In this document: positions 34,255-44,213 of the stretch, one piece after another | How positions within the stretch are numbered: position 1 is the first letter of the stretch | Layout of the letters: every line of letters starts with the position of its first letter | From: Microbacterium sp. SA39 | GTDB taxonomy: Bacteria > Actinomycetota > Actinomycetes > Actinomycetales > Microbacteriaceae | DNA length: 64,000 nt | Direction of reading: 5' to 3' | Assembly: GCF_000967865.1 (NCBI RefSeq) | Contig: NZ_JXRU01000028.1 | Location: 62,001-126,000, forward strand | Translations under genes and position numbers: made by a program | The notes under the pieces: model-generated | Database searches by the model: none | Seen by the model: the letters and a program-made list of their open reading frames with translations, nothing else | Told to the model about the DNA's origin: nothing

Positions 34255-34282
34255 TTGCAGATTCGAACATATGTTCTATACT
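34255..34282 (+). promoter_or_regulatory. Promoter with SOS-type operator, leaderless
   Basis: TTGCAG (34255-34260) and TATACT (34277-34282) are 16 bp apart, and TATACT ends 6 nt before the ATG at 34289. Between them TCGAACATATGTTCTA (34263-34278) matches the actinobacterial LexA box TCGAAC-N4-GTTCGA at all but two positions. A bound LexA would cover the spacer and the -10. Confidence 0.7.
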
Positions 34283-34288
34283 AGGGGT

Positions 34289-35406
34289 ATGCCATCCACT
34301 CCTGAAATCGACATCGAGCAGCGGCAGCAGCTGCTCGATGCCTGGGTGGAGACGCGGCGACAGATCGCCGCCCTCGAGGCCGCGGCGGCGACACTTCTCG
34401 TCGACCGGGTGCGCCTCCTCGACGACGATGTGAGCGAGCACCCTCACCACCGAGAGGCGATCCATCGGTCGATGATCGCGGAGTACTCCGCAGCAGGGCG
34501 CATCGCCAAGGGCAGCGCCGAATTCGCGTTCTCCGATGCGTGTCTCCTCGATGCAGATCATCCGGCGGTGCAGGAGTCCTTCCGCCGCGGTGACATCACC
34601 GCGGCGCATGTGCGAGAGATCGTCCGGGCGGGAATGATCGTCCGGCTGGCCGTCACCGAGGGGCGGGCGGATGCTGCGACGCTCGACCTCTACGACGCAG
34701 CTGCCCTCGAGATCGCCGAGAGCGACTCTCCGTCGCGCACGCGAGCGCAACTGAGGCAGATCGCCGCGTCGCTGGCCGGAGAGACCCTCGTCGATCGTCA
34801 CCGTCGTGCGCGCGACGAGAGAGCGGTCACGATGCGCTCGATCGAGGATGGTCTCGCGTTGTTGCAGGTGGTGCTGCCGGAGCACCTCGCCGCCGCGATC
34901 CTCGACTGGCTGACGCGCATGGCCCAGCGGCTGATCGCCACGCGAGACGAGCAGGACCCGGTGCTCTCCTCCGACGCGCTCGACCTCGGCGACGATGCCG
35001 TGTTCGTGACCGACCTCGCTCCCGATGATCCTCTCCGAGATGACCCCGCGCTCAGCGAGCATCACATCGATCGGGATCCTCTCGATGCTGGCACCATCTT
35101 CGGCTCTGGCGACACCTTCACGACCGACCCGCGGGTCGAGCACGTTCCGGCGGATGAGCGCACCCTCGACCAATGCCGGTCCACCGTTGTCAGATCGACC
35201 ATAATCACGATCACGCCCTCGGCGGACGCACGTCGAACGACAACCTTGCCCATCTCTGCCTGGGTCACCACGCGCTCAAGCATCCCGACATCGACGATCG
35301 ATATCGATGGACCGCGCGACAGCTCGCCGGGGGCAGCATCGAGTGGACGAGTCCTCTCGGACGCGTCTACACCGACACGGCGACGCGACGCGTCATGTTC
35401 GTCTGA
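34289..35406 (+). pseudogene. DUF222-HNH (13E12-like) endonuclease, broken
   Basis: Frame 1 of the gene (34289 to about 35170) encodes the N-terminal DUF222 domain: PSTPEIDIEQRQQLLDAWVE, then ILDWLTRMAQRL. The HNH part, HRCQIDHNHDHALGGRTSND...LAHLCLGHHALKHP, continues in another frame from 35173 to 35406. The middle of the family (roughly 100 residues, including the CRFPGC zinc knuckle) is missing and the frames do not join, so a deletion plus frame shift at about 35160-35175 is the simplest reading. Family members of about 450-500 residues are numerous in Actinobacteria. In M. tuberculosis some 13E12 members are reported as LexA-regulated, which fits the SOS-type promoter here. Confidence 0.8.
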
Positions 35407-35446
35407 GGGCGGTCATGTCCGCCGGGAGCGCTCGCGCCCCGCGGAC

Positions 35447-36778
35447 CTACGCGGGCGGAATCGTTGCCGAAGCAGCCGCGGCAGCGGCAGCAGGCAACGC
35501 GGCTTCGATGACCGCGAGCTCCTCGTCGCCGTGCGCGGCGGTCAGGAACCAGGCCTCGAACACGCTCGGCGGGAGAGCCACGCCCTGCTCGCGCATGGAG
35601 TGGAAGAACGGCGCGTAGCGGAACGACTCCTGCGCCTGCGCCTCGGCATAGTTCCTGGGGGCGGTGGCGCGGAACGACGGACTGAACAGGCTGCCCGCGC
35701 TCGAGATGGCGTGCGTCACCCCGGCACCGGCGAGAGCCGCACCGAGGGCAGATGCGATCCGAGCGGATGCCGCGTCCACCGTCGCGTACACCTCGGGGGT
35801 CGCGAGACGCAGCGTGGCCAGGCCCGCCGCGACCGACAGCGGATTGCCGGAGAGCGTCCCCGCCTGGTACACCGGCCCGAGCGGGGCGAGCAGGTCCATG
35901 ACGTCCGCCCGGCCTCCGAGCGCAGCGAGCGGCATCCCTCCCCCGACGACCTTGCCGAACGCGATGATGTCCGGCAGGTACTCCTCGCCGGCCTCAGCCT
36001 GCAGACCCCAGTAGCCGGCCGGGTGCACACGGAAACCGGTGAGCACCTCGTCGAGGATCATGAGGGCGCCATGCGCGTGAGCAGTGTCCGCGATGAGGCG
36101 GTTGAACCCGGGAAGCGGAGCGACCACTCCCATGTTCGCCGCCGCCGCCTCGACGATGACCGCGGCGATGCGGGGGCCGTGCTCGGCGAACACCGCAGCC
36201 AGAGCATCCGGATCGTTGTAGCGGATGACGAGCGTCTGCGCGGCGATCGGCGCCGGAACACCGGCCGATCCGGGCAGAGCGAGCGTGGCGATGCCCGACC
36301 CCGCCTCGGCAAGAAGGCCGTCGGAGTGCCCGTGGTAGTTGCCGGCGAACTTGACCAGCAGGTCGCGACCGGTCGCACCGCGAGCGAGCCGGATCGCCGT
36401 CATCGTGGCCTCGGTGCCGGTCGACACCAGGCGCACGCGCTCGATCGGTCGGACTTCACCGACGCGCACACGGTCGGCGATCAGCGCGGCGAGTTCGACC
36501 TCACCCTCGGTCGGTGCACCGAACGAGAGTCCGCGCGCGGCGGCCTCCTGCACGGCCGCGACGATCTCCGGGTGCGCATGCCCCAACAGTGCAGGACCCC
36601 ACGAGGCCACCAGGTCGACATACGAGCGACCCGCGGCATCCGTCACTCGAGCGCCGGACGCCGACGCGAGAAACCGTGGCGTCCCGCCCACCGAACCGTA
36701 CGCGCGCACAGGCGAGTTGACCCCGCCGGGAATCACCGCACGTGCAGCGGAGAACAGGTCGTCGTTGCGGTCGGTCAT
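35447..36778 (-). CDS. hemL: Glutamate-1-semialdehyde 2,1-aminomutase
   Basis: A 443-residue fold-type I PLP enzyme that converts glutamate-1-semialdehyde to 5-aminolevulinate, the second step of haem synthesis from glutamyl-tRNA. Landmarks: [21 protein letters not shown] at the N-terminus, [24 protein letters not shown] and the Schiff-base Lys in [10 protein letters not shown]. Last gene of the hemQ-C-D-B-L block, 28 nt after hemB. The C-terminal Ala-rich tail is longer than usual. Confidence 0.96.
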   Translation of the reverse strand: MTDRNDDLFSAARAVIPGGVNSPVRAYGSVGGTPRFLASASGARVTDAAGRSYVDLVASWGPALLGHAHPEIVAAVQEAAARGLSFGAPTEGEVELAALIADRVRVGEVRPIERVRLVSTGTEATMTAIRLARGATGRDLLVKFAGNYHGHSDGLLAEAGSGIATLALPGSAGVPAPIAAQTLVIRYNDPDALAAVFAEHGPRIAAVIVEAAAANMGVVAPLPGFNRLIADTAHAHGALMILDEVLTGFRVHPAGYWGLQAEAGEEYLPDIIAFGKVVGGGMPLAALGGRADVMDLLAPLGPVYQAGTLSGNPLSVAAGLATLRLATPEVYATVDAASARIASALGAALAGAGVTHAISSAGSLFSPSFRATAPRNYAEAQAQESFRYAPFFHSMREQGVALPPSVFEAWFLTAAHGDEELAVIEAALPAAAAAAASATIPPA

Positions 36779-36806
36779 CAGGGCCCTTCGAGAGATACAG
36801 CGCTTC

Positions 36807-37784
36807 TCAGTCGCGCAGCCAGCGGGCGGCCTCGGTCGCCCAGTAGGTCAGCACAGCATCCGCACCGGCGCGGCGGATGGAGAGAAGCGATTCGAGGACG
36901 GCCGCACGGCGGTCGATCCACCCGTTCGCGGATGCCGCCTCGATCATCGCGTACTCGCCCGACACCTGGTACGCCCACACCGGGATGCCGACGGTGTCGC
37001 GCACCTCGCGCAGCACGTCGAGGAAGCCCATCGCGGGCTTGACCATCACGATGTCCGCGCCCTCGGCCTCGTCGACGACGGCCTCGCGAACACCCTCGCG
37101 ACGGTTGCCGGGGTCGAGCTGATACGTGCGACGGTCGCCCTTCAGCTGCGAGTCGACGGCCTCCCGGAAGGGACCGTAGAACGCGCTCGCGTACTTCGCG
37201 GCGTAGGCTAGCAGAAGGGTGTCGGTGAACCCCTCGGCATCCAGCGCCGCACGGATCACCGCGACCTGGCCGTCCATCATCCCCGACAGTCCGAGCAGCT
37301 GCGAGCCGGCGCGCGCCTGCGCGAGCGCCATCGCCGCATACCGCTCGAGAGTCGCATCGTTGTCGACGCTTCCGTCGGCGGCGAGGACGCCGCAGTGTCC
37401 GTGGTCGGTGAACTCGTCCAGGCAGAGGTCCGTCTGCACGACCAGGGCATCGCCGACCTCGGCGGCCAGCGCCTCGGTCGCGACATTCAGGATGCCGTGC
37501 GGATCGTCGGCTCCGGATCCTCGGGCATCGCGTACCGCGGGCACGCCGAACAGCATCACGCCGCCGACCCCGGCCTCCGCGGCCTCGACCGCCGCAGCAC
37601 GGAGCGAATCGATCGAATGCTGGTGCACTCCGGGCATCGAGCCGATGGCGACCGGCTCGGTGAGGCCTTCGCGGACGAACAGGGGCAGCACGAGCTGACG
37701 CGGCTGCACCGACGTCTCACGCACCAGACCGCGCACGGCCGGCGACTGCCGCAGTCGCCTCAGCCGGGTCTCCGGGAAGCTCAC
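36807..37784 (-). CDS. hemB: Porphobilinogen synthase
   Basis: A 325-residue enzyme that condenses two 5-aminolevulinate molecules. [16 protein letters not shown] has the Asp-rich (metal-tuned) rather than fully Cys-rich metal site, [12 protein letters not shown] and [12 protein letters not shown] hold the two active-site Lys. The GTG start overlaps the hemD stop (GTGA). Confidence 0.96.
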   Translation of the reverse strand: MSFPETRLRRLRQSPAVRGLVRETSVQPRQLVLPLFVREGLTEPVAIGSMPGVHQHSIDSLRAAAVEAAEAGVGGVMLFGVPAVRDARGSGADDPHGILNVATEALAAEVGDALVVQTDLCLDEFTDHGHCGVLAADGSVDNDATLERYAAMALAQARAGSQLLGLSGMMDGQVAVIRAALDAEGFTDTLLLAYAAKYASAFYGPFREAVDSQLKGDRRTYQLDPGNRREGVREAVVDEAEGADIVMVKPAMGFLDVLREVRDTVGIPVWAYQVSGEYAMIEAASANGWIDRRAAVLESLLSIRRAGADAVLTYWATEAARWLRD

Positions 37785-38575
37785 GGCGCGAACTCGTCAG
37801 CCGCGTGCGGAAGTGTGAAGTGCGAGACCGCATCGATCAGGGCATCCACCGTCTGGCGGTCGGCCACCACCGACACCGGAAGACCGGCCTTCTCGGCGTC
37901 GCGCGCCGTGCGGGGACCGATCGCCGCGAGAAGCGTCTCGTCGGGAATCTCGGGGAACTGCTCGCGCACCTGCTCGGCCACCGAGCCGCTCGTGATCAGG
38001 ATCGCGTTGATGCGGCCGTTCTCGACATCGCGACGGATGCGCTCCGTGACCGGAACACCGACCGTGCGATAGGCGACGACGCTCGCGACGTCGTGCCCGG
38101 CCTCCGAGAGCAGCCGGCTGAGCACCGGCTTCGCGATCTCACTGCGGAGAGCCAGGATGCGGCGAGGTTCGGTCTCGAGAGCGATCAGCTGCTCGGCCAT
38201 CCCCTCGGCGGAGTTGTCCTGCTCGGGGACCAGAGCGACTTCGTAGCCCACGGCCTGGAGCGCGGCGGCTGTGGTCTCGCCGACGGCGGCGATCCGGGTC
38301 GTGCGAGGGACCACCGCGCGATGCGCGAACATCACATCGACCGTGGTCGCGCTGGTGATGGTCAGCCAGTCGAAGGCGCCCGCAGCCAGCTGTTCGAGCG
38401 CCACGTCGAGCGCGGCCTGATCGGTGGTGGGTGCGAAGTTGATGAGGGGTGCGACGACCGGCACCGCGCCCTGGGCGCGGAGGCTCGCGGCGACGCCGTC
38501 GCCCCACGGCCCGCCTCGGGGCACGAGGATGCGCCAGCCGTCCAGCGGACGGTCGTGCTTCAAATCGGATGTCAT
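37781..38575 (-). CDS. hemD: Uroporphyrinogen-III synthase
   Basis: A 264-residue protein of the HemD fold, two alpha/beta domains joined by two strands. It closes hydroxymethylbilane with inversion of ring D. Sequence conservation is always low in this family; [39 protein letters not shown] and [10 protein letters not shown] are the visible markers. Its ATG overlaps the hemC stop (ATGA) and its stop overlaps the hemB start. Confidence 0.92.
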   Translation of the reverse strand: MTSDLKHDRPLDGWRILVPRGGPWGDGVAASLRAQGAVPVVAPLINFAPTTDQAALDVALEQLAAGAFDWLTITSATTVDVMFAHRAVVPRTTRIAAVGETTAAALQAVGYEVALVPEQDNSAEGMAEQLIALETEPRRILALRSEIAKPVLSRLLSEAGHDVASVVAYRTVGVPVTERIRRDVENGRINAILITSGSVAEQVREQFPEIPDETLLAAIGPRTARDAEKAGLPVSVVADRQTVDALIDAVSHFTLPHAADEFAP

Positions 38576-39567
38576 GTGGATTGCTCTCGGGAGACGAGTC
38601 CAGCCGCCCCTTGATCGAGCAGCCGACGGGCAACAGTGAACCCCAGCTCGCGCGCTGCGTGAGTCGGGTCCGCACCATCGGCAGTATCCGCTCCATTGCC
38701 ACTGCCGTTCCGACGAATATACTCCCCGTTCAGGTCTTCCGTGACGTCGAGACCGATCCTTCGGCCCCCATCAGGCGCGTAGACGACGGTCCTGACGCGG
38801 ATCGACTGCCCTTCGATGACGGCGTGCGCGGCCATCGGCGCCTGGCATCCGGCATCCAGGCCTTCGAGGATCGCTCGCTCCACCGTGGTGGCCAGACGCG
38901 TCTGCGGATCGTCCAGCGCGCCCAGCGCGGCCAGCAGATCTGCCGGAGCATCCGCCCGGGTTTCCACGGCGAGCGAACCCTGCCCTGGCGCGGTGGGCCA
39001 CTCGGCGAGACCGAGTTCCTCCCTGCGAAGCGGCGAGTCCGCGCCGAGCCGCGACAATCCGGCCGCCGCGAGGATCACGGCATCCAGCTCCCCGGAGGCG
39101 ACGCGAGCCAGTCGCGAATCGACGTTCCCGCGGATGTCGACGACCTGCGCGTACGGCGCACGCCGGTGCACCTGCGCGATGCGCCGCGGCGACCCCGTGC
39201 CGACCGTGCTGCCCGAGCGGAGCTCGTGCAGAGGCGTGCCGAGGCGGGTGAGCACCACATCGCGGGCGTCTTCGCGCTTGGGGGTGGCGGCGATCACGAG
39301 GCCCTCGGGGATCGCGGTCGGGAGGTCCTTGAGAGAGTGCACGAGGAAATCGCACTCTCCGGCGAACAGCGCTTCGCGCAGCCGCGTCGCGAAGATGCCC
39401 TGCCCGCCGATCTCCGAGAGGGACGCACGGTTCGTGTCGCCCTCGCTCGTGATGGGGACGAGTTCGACCCGACGACCGGAGACCTTCTCGAGAGCTGCGG
39501 CGACGTGACCGGACTGCGCCTGCGCGAGCGCGCTGCGCCGGGTACCCAGGCGGATCGGGATGCTCAT
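38572..39567 (-). CDS. hemC: Hydroxymethylbilane synthase
   Basis: A 331-residue porphobilinogen deaminase. IRLGTRRSALAQAQSG opens domain 1, SLKDLPT and GNVDSRLARV are substrate loops, and Cys 241 (DAGCQAPMAAHA) carries the dipyrromethane cofactor. The C-terminal half contains an extra Asn/Gly/Asp-rich insertion (NGSGNGADTADGAD). The ATG chosen is 8 nt after hemQ; the frame is open upstream in the hemQ antisense. Confidence 0.96.
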   Translation of the reverse strand: MSIPIRLGTRRSALAQAQSGHVAAALEKVSGRRVELVPITSEGDTNRASLSEIGGQGIFATRLREALFAGECDFLVHSLKDLPTAIPEGLVIAATPKREDARDVVLTRLGTPLHELRSGSTVGTGSPRRIAQVHRRAPYAQVVDIRGNVDSRLARVASGELDAVILAAAGLSRLGADSPLRREELGLAEWPTAPGQGSLAVETRADAPADLLAALGALDDPQTRLATTVERAILEGLDAGCQAPMAAHAVIEGQSIRVRTVVYAPDGGRRIGLDVTEDLNGEYIRRNGSGNGADTADGADPTHAARELGFTVARRLLDQGAAGLVSREQST

Positions 39568-39575
39568 CGGGCGGC

Positions 39576-40253
39576 CTACTGCAGCACGTCCGCGATCTCG
39601 TCGAAGCGCAGGCGGCGCCCGGTGTAGAAGGGCACCTCCTCCTTCACGTAGAGCCGCGCATCGGTGTAGCGGAGGTCGCGCATGAGATCCACGAGTTCGG
39701 TGAGGTCGTCGGCCTCGAGCGGCAGCAGCCACTCGTAGTCGCCCAGCGCGAACGCGGCGACGGTGTTGGCGATCACTCCCTTGAAGGCCGCCCCCTTGCG
39801 TCCGTGGTCGGCGAGCATCTTGCGACGCTCCTCCTCCGGCGCGAGGTACCACTCGGGTGTGCGCACGAACGGATAGAGGCAGAGCCAGTCCTTCGCCTCG
39901 ACGCCTCGCAGGAAACCGGGCACGTGCGCGCGGTTGAACTCCGCGTCGCGGTGCACGCCCATCACGTTCCAGACCGGGAGCAGGGAACGCAGCAGCTCGG
40001 TGCGGCGCAGGCGTCGGAGCGCCTTCTGCAGGTCCTCTGCGGTGGGGCCGTGCAGCCAGACCATGAGATCCGCGTCGGCCTTCAGCCCGGAGACGTCATA
40101 GAAGCCGCGGACGGTGACGCCGGAGTCCTCGACGTACGAGACGATCGTCTCGAGTTCGGTCGAGTCGGACTCGGTGACTTCCACATCGGGATTGCGTCGC
40201 CACACGGCCCAGAGGGTGAATCCGGACGGGTTCTCTTCGAGCACTTCGGACAT
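39576..40253 (-). CDS. hemQ: HemQ, coproheme decarboxylase
   Basis: A 225-residue member of the chlorite-dismutase fold. In Gram-positive bacteria HemQ (ChdC) decarboxylates coproheme to protohaem, the last step. LYPFVRTPEWYL contains the catalytic-Tyr region and LADHGRKGAAF the proximal His ligand to haem. The ATG at 40253 has GGAGACC just upstream. First gene of the hemQ-hemC-hemD-hemB-hemL block, all closely spaced or overlapping. Confidence 0.95.
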   Translation of the reverse strand: MSEVLEENPSGFTLWAVWRRNPDVEVTESDSTELETIVSYVEDSGVTVRGFYDVSGLKADADLMVWLHGPTAEDLQKALRRLRRTELLRSLLPVWNVMGVHRDAEFNRAHVPGFLRGVEAKDWLCLYPFVRTPEWYLAPEEERRKMLADHGRKGAAFKGVIANTVAAFALGDYEWLLPLEADDLTELVDLMRDLRYTDARLYVKEEVPFYTGRRLRFDEIADVLQ

Positions 40254-40301
40254 GGTCTCCAGTCTGCCCCCTTTGCCGAGGGGTCGCGAACGCGAGCCCT
40301 G

Positions 40302-40333
40302 CGCTGACGCCACGCGATCGCGAGGCGTCAGCG
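40302..40333 (-). terminator. Hairpin overlapping a stop codon
   Basis: CGCTGACGCC (40302-40311) pairs with GGCGTCAGCG (40324-40333) and spans the end of the DUF3618 gene (stop at 40328-40330). It would attenuate transcription entering hemQ. Confidence 0.45.
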
Positions 40334-40639
40334 AGAAACGGCGCGGGCGATGACCCAGACGAGTCCGCCGACCGTCGCCGCGATGCCGACCACGGCCGCA
40401 GCCGCGCCGATCGGGTTGCGGTCGGCGAAGACGCGCGCCCTCGCGATGCCGCGGGTCGATGCCTTCTCGATGCGACGGGGGATGTTGCCCTTGATCTCGA
40501 TGGCGGCGAGAGCCGCCTTCAACTCCGCCCGCGCCGATGCGCGGTCGTCGACGATACCGGCGGGAACGACGGTACGAGCGGGCACTACCGAGCCGGCGGG
40601 AACACCGGCGCGCACGACGGAGGACTCAGAATTCGCCAT
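40328..40639 (-). CDS. DUF3618 membrane protein
   Basis: A 103-residue protein with the DUF3618 block ARAELKAALAAIEIKGNIPRRIEKA in the middle and one C-terminal membrane span (about 74-98). The N-terminal 35 residues are Val/Ala/Gly-rich. DUF3618 proteins occur in Actinobacteria next to holin-family and YtxH-like genes, as here. Function unknown; envelope-associated. It overlaps the upstream holin-family gene by 14 nt. Confidence 0.8.
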   Translation of the reverse strand: MANSESSVVRAGVPAGSVVPARTVVPAGIVDDRASARAELKAALAAIEIKGNIPRRIEKASTRGIARARVFADRNPIGAAAAVVGIAATVGGLVWVIARAVSR

Positions 40640-41033
40640 CGCCGGCCTCCTTCACGATTCGGATGTCTTCGGCCACGGCCTGTGCGGGATTCTGGCGACG
40701 GAGGACCTTGCGGAACTTCAGGATGCCGAGCAACGCGAACAGCAGGACGGCGAGGATCAGGATGCCGAGCACTGCGAGCGCCGAAAGCCAGACCGGCCAC
40801 CACGACGAAAGCCCTGCGATCGCGAACACCAGGATCACCGGCACCGCCCAGAACAGGAAGAAGAGCGCGATCAGGAACCAGACGGAACCGATCCCGGCAT
40901 CCTTCGAGGTCTTCGAGATCCACGCCTTGGCCGAATCGATCTCGGCCTTGACGAGGTTCGTGACGAGTTCGGGCAGGTCGCCGAGCAGCGTCAGAAGACT
41001 GTCATCGGCGCGATCCCGGTATCCGCGCAGCAT
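40626..41033 (-). CDS. Phage holin superfamily (Holin-X, DUF1469) membrane protein
   Basis: A 135-residue protein. An amphipathic N-terminal helix (LLTLLGDLPELVTNLVKAEIDSAKAWIS) is followed by two membrane spans (about 50-75 and 79-103) and a basic tail. This is the actinobacterial Holin-X pattern; despite the name such proteins are chromosomal and not phage genes. ATG at 41033, 1 nt after the stop of the YtxH-like gene. Confidence 0.8.
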   Translation of the reverse strand: MLRGYRDRADDSLLTLLGDLPELVTNLVKAEIDSAKAWISKTSKDAGIGSVWFLIALFFLFWAVPVILVFAIAGLSSWWPVWLSALAVLGILILAVLLFALLGILKFRKVLRRQNPAQAVAEDIRIVKEAGDGEF

Positions 41034-41034
41034 G

Positions 41035-41454
41035 TCAGGCGCCGGTGTTCTTCGGAGTCGGCTTCTTCGCACCGTTCGAGGCGCCGGTCGAGGCACCGTT
41101 CGAGCCCGAGGCGGTCTTCGCCTTGACCTCATCCACGGCGTCCTCTGCCGCGTCGGAGACCTCTTCGGCGGCTTCCTTGCCGGAGGCGATCACGGAGTCG
41201 AGCTTCTGCCCGGGGGTGCCGTTGCCCTTGACGGAGTTGACGACCTTCACGGCGCCCGTCCAGAGAGCGCCGGGAACGGCCGCAGCCTTGTCACCGACGA
41301 AGTCCTTGACCTTGTCGACCTGCTCCTGCACCGGGTCCATGTTGTAGACCTTCTGCCACTGCGTCTTGATCTGTTCGTAGCGCTCACGCCCGGCACGAGT
41401 GCCCAGCACGTAACCGACGCCGAGTCCTACGACGAGTCCGATCTTCCCCTTCAT
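41035..41454 (-). CDS. YtxH-like membrane protein
   Basis: A 139-residue protein. KIGLVVGLGVGYVLGTRAG is the YtxH-type glycine-zipper membrane helix, followed by a coiled-coil region (about 25-110, DKVKDFVGDK, EAAEEVSDAAEDAVDEVKAK) and a polar tail. The message has a leader of about 75 nt; GAGGAGAC-like bases precede the ATG. The trio YtxH, holin-type, DUF3618 is probably one operon in the stress/envelope category, by family context only. Confidence 0.75.
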   Translation of the reverse strand: MKGKIGLVVGLGVGYVLGTRAGRERYEQIKTQWQKVYNMDPVQEQVDKVKDFVGDKAAAVPGALWTGAVKVVNSVKGNGTPGQKLDSVIASGKEAAEEVSDAAEDAVDEVKAKTASGSNGASTGASNGAKKPTPKNTGA

Positions 41455-41549
41455 GGGGTCTCCTCACGTTGTTCCGGCTTGCTTCGCCCAGATTGGGCAC
41501 CCGACCGCAGGCTTCATGCCCCCGGATCAGGTACTCAGCGTAACCCCGT

Positions 41550-41565
41550 ATGCCGATTTCGGCAT
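41550..41565. promoter_or_regulatory. Palindrome ATGCCGA-TT-TCGGCAT, candidate operator
   Basis: A perfect 7-bp inverted repeat with a 2-nt centre. On the minus strand it covers the -35 position of a plausible promoter whose -10 is TACGCT (complement of 41537-41542), upstream of the YtxH operon. It lies 35 nt after the hemY stop, so a terminator role is an alternative. Confidence 0.35.
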
Positions 41566-41599
41566 CTAGACCGCCCAGGGGTTGACACATGGTGATTCA

Positions 41600-43126
41600 T
41601 CACTCCCACAACAGGGTCCGCCGGAGGCGATCGGCCTCGTCCGTCGCGTCGGGGATCACCTGTGCGAGGCCCGTCCCGGCGAGCCACGCGCCGACGACCG
41701 CGACACCCGGCATCGCCTGCACCGCGGCGCGAGCGGCTGCACGCCGTTCGCCCGAACCGATGATCGACGCGGGCTGGGACTGCACGTAGCGGGCACGATG
41801 GGCGGCGACGAGAGCGTCGTCAGCGAGCGGGACACCGAGCAGGGCCGAAGCCTCTCGTAGCGCCAGCCGGGCCGCGTCGTCGTCGTCCAGGTCCGCCGTC
41901 GCCGCGGGCTCGCCCTGCGCGCCGAACGAGACGCGCACGATCTCCCGGTCGCCCGCGGCCTCGCGCACCCAGCGCCACTTCGCCGTGGAGTGCGTGAGCG
42001 CCTTCGCCGTGTGACTCCCCGGCACGGTCAGCACTCCGGTTCCTCGGGGCGCAGCCCGAAGAAGGGGGGCATCCAGCAGCAGGGTCACGATCTCGATCTC
42101 GGGGGACGGCGATGGCTCGGCATCCGCGAGGGCGGGCACAGCGGCAGTGAGCAGCGCCCGAGCGGCCGTCTCCCCCGTCGCGACGATGATGGCGTCGGCC
42201 GGGATCGAGGACGGATCAGCGACATCATCGGCATCCGCTTCGGCGTCGGGGTCGCGGTCGGTGGTGATCTCCGCCATGACCGTCCAGCCGTCGTCGGCTC
42301 TTCTGATGCTGTGCACACCGACGCCCGTGCGCACCTCGGCACCCAGTCGCCGCAGATCCTCGACGAGCGCATCCACGAGGACGCTCATCCCGCCGTTCAG
42401 GCCTTCGACCGCGGCACCCGGGGCCTTCGCAGCCTCCGGAGCTTTCGCCGCACTCGGGGCGGCGTCGCGCAGCGCCTGCACGGCGCCCGACAGCGACCCG
42501 ACGCGGGTGAGCGCGGCATTGAGTCCGGGAGCCGCGACATCGACGTCGACGTCGTCGGGCGAGGCGGAGTACACGCCCGTCGTCACGGGAGCGACGAGCC
42601 GATCACGGACCTTTGCACCCATCCGCGACGCTACGAGCTTGCCGAGGCTCAGCTGGTGCCCGATGGTCAAGGGCGGGCGCACGCGGTCGAGGTAGGCACG
42701 CCATGCACCCGACCAGCCGATGACCCGGCGCACGTCATCCTGGAACGGATTCGCGGGGATGCCGAGGATGCCGCCGACCGGCAATGGCGCCGCGCCGACC
42801 CCGGGAATTCCCGCCAGCCAGGCACTGCCCGCTTCGGGCGCCACGATGCGGTCTTCCAGGCCGAGTTCCGACAGCAGCGCACGAACGTGTCCGCCCCTGG
42901 TCGCGAAGCTCTCCGCGCCGGCATCGACCATGACCCCGGCGAGGTCTGCGCGACGAATCGCTCCGCCGACGGCATCCGCCTGTTCGAGGAGGGTGACCCG
43001 CATGCCGACCTTCGCGCACTCGCGTGCGGCGATCAGTCCGCCGATGCCTCCGCCGATCACGACCACATGCATCTCCGCGGCACGTGCGGCGAGGGCGGCG
43101 GGATCGCGAGGGGAGTCGACGGTCAT
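41600..43126 (-). CDS. hemY: Coproporphyrinogen III oxidase (HemY/CgoX)
   Basis: A 508-residue FAD enzyme. [18 protein letters not shown] is the Rossmann motif near the N-terminus, and [15 protein letters not shown] is the C-terminal FAD contact. In Gram-positive bacteria HemY oxidises coproporphyrinogen III to coproporphyrin III. An acidic loop ([19 protein letters not shown]) is inserted in the middle. ATGA overlap with the hemE stop; the frame also runs open upstream into hemE but as a shadow. Confidence 0.93.
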   Translation of the reverse strand: MTVDSPRDPAALAARAAEMHVVVIGGGIGGLIAARECAKVGMRVTLLEQADAVGGAIRRADLAGVMVDAGAESFATRGGHVRALLSELGLEDRIVAPEAGSAWLAGIPGVGAAPLPVGGILGIPANPFQDDVRRVIGWSGAWRAYLDRVRPPLTIGHQLSLGKLVASRMGAKVRDRLVAPVTTGVYSASPDDVDVDVAAPGLNAALTRVGSLSGAVQALRDAAPSAAKAPEAAKAPGAAVEGLNGGMSVLVDALVEDLRRLGAEVRTGVGVHSIRRADDGWTVMAEITTDRDPDAEADADDVADPSSIPADAIIVATGETAARALLTAAVPALADAEPSPSPEIEIVTLLLDAPLLRAAPRGTGVLTVPGSHTAKALTHSTAKWRWVREAAGDREIVRVSFGAQGEPAATADLDDDDAARLALREASALLGVPLADDALVAAHRARYVQSQPASIIGSGERRAAARAAVQAMPGVAVVGAWLAGTGLAQVIPDATDEADRLRRTLLWE

Positions 43127-44142
43127 GAGTGGACGAGCTCGACGATGCGGGTGAGCTGATCGGGATCGGTCTCCGGCGGAACGCCGTGGCCGAGGTTGAG
43201 GATGTGCGCCCGTGCGGCTCGGCCGCGCTCGAGCACGTCCTGCACATGCGCCTCCAGCACCGGCCAGGGGGCGGAGAGCAGCGCGGGGTCGATGTTGCCC
43301 TGAACCGTCACGTCCGGCCCGAGGATGGCGGCGGCCTCGTCGAGCGGCTGGCGCCAGTCGACTCCCACGCCGTCGGCGACGCCGTCGAGGCGCATGTCGG
43401 CGAGGAACGGCCCGGTGCCGACACCGAAGTGAATGGTCGGGATGCCGATGCCCTCGAGCGCCGCGTGCGAGTGCGGGGCCACGAACGCCCGGTAGTCGGC
43501 AGGGTTCAGCGAGCCGGCCCAGCTGTCGAACAGCTGCACGACGGATGCTCCGGCGTCGCGCTGCGTCTCGAGGAACCGTCGCGATACACGGGCGAGCCAG
43601 CCGGCGAGCCGGTTCCACGAGTCGGGGTCGGCGTGCATCATGGCCCGCGCGCGGAGATGCTCCTTGGACGGCCCGCCCTCGACGAGGTAGGCCGCGAGCG
43701 TGAACGGCGCACCGGCGAAGCCGATCAGAGGCGTGTCGCCGAGCTCGGCCGTGACGAGACGGACCGCCTCGGCGATGGCCGTGCCGTCGAGCGAATCGGG
43801 ATCGATGGCCGTGATCCGGTCGACATCGGATGCCGTGCGCACCGGGTTCGCGAACACCGGACCGCGTCCGGGCTCGATCTCGACGTCGACGCCGGCGAGA
43901 CGCAGCGGGATGACGATGTCGCTGAAGAAGACCGCGGCGTCGACGCCGTGCCGTCGGACCGGCTGCAAGGTGATCTCGGCCGCGAGGTCGGGGGTGAGGC
44001 AGGCGTCCAGCATCCGCGTCCCGACGCGCAGTTCGCGGTACTCGGGCAGCGACCTGCCGGCCTGGCGCATGAACCACACCGGGGCGTGTTCGGGGCGGGA
44101 GCCTGCGAGGGCGCGCAGCAGCGGAGCGTCGGAGAGGGCCAT
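43123..44142 (-). CDS. hemE: Uroporphyrinogen decarboxylase
   Basis: A 339-residue (beta/alpha)8 enzyme that removes four carboxyls from uroporphyrinogen [21 protein letters not shown] is the HemE signature with the catalytic Arg and Asp in the following residues; [17 protein letters not shown] and [15 protein letters not shown] are also diagnostic. A good SD, GGATGGAGGC, precedes the ATG. Divergent from hemA with 71 nt between. Confidence 0.97.
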   Translation of the reverse strand: MALSDAPLLRALAGSRPEHAPVWFMRQAGRSLPEYRELRVGTRMLDACLTPDLAAEITLQPVRRHGVDAAVFFSDIVIPLRLAGVDVEIEPGRGPVFANPVRTASDVDRITAIDPDSLDGTAIAEAVRLVTAELGDTPLIGFAGAPFTLAAYLVEGGPSKEHLRARAMMHADPDSWNRLAGWLARVSRRFLETQRDAGASVVQLFDSWAGSLNPADYRAFVAPHSHAALEGIGIPTIHFGVGTGPFLADMRLDGVADGVGVDWRQPLDEAAAILGPDVTVQGNIDPALLSAPWPVLEAHVQDVLERGRAARAHILNLGHGVPPETDPDQLTRIVELVHS

Positions 44143-44201
44143 GCCTCCATCCTCCCATCCGGTCGTTATGAGTGCGCGGAGACCGTGGTCGCGCGCTCGG
44201 G

Positions 44202-44207
44202 TAGAAT
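44202..44207 (+). promoter_or_regulatory. -10 box TAGAAT, leaderless hemA start
   Basis: TAGAAT ends 6 nt before the GTG at 44214. The intervening bases contain GAG but no clear SD, so the hemA message is probably leaderless. Confidence 0.55.
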
Positions 44208-44213
44208 CGAGAG

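Noticed and set aside
34196..37042. A 948-codon plus-strand frame running from the DUF222 gene through hemL
   Set aside because: Only the part to about 35170 is protein-like; the rest is the antisense shadow of hemL and hemB.
40626..41033. Prophage signal from the holin-family gene
   Set aside because: The family is chromosomal in Actinobacteria; no other phage gene is near.
41600..44158. Single 852-residue frame joining hemE and hemY regions
   Set aside because: The first half is an out-of-frame reading of hemE; the real hemY starts at 43126 with an ATGA overlap and has the FAD motif near its N-terminus.
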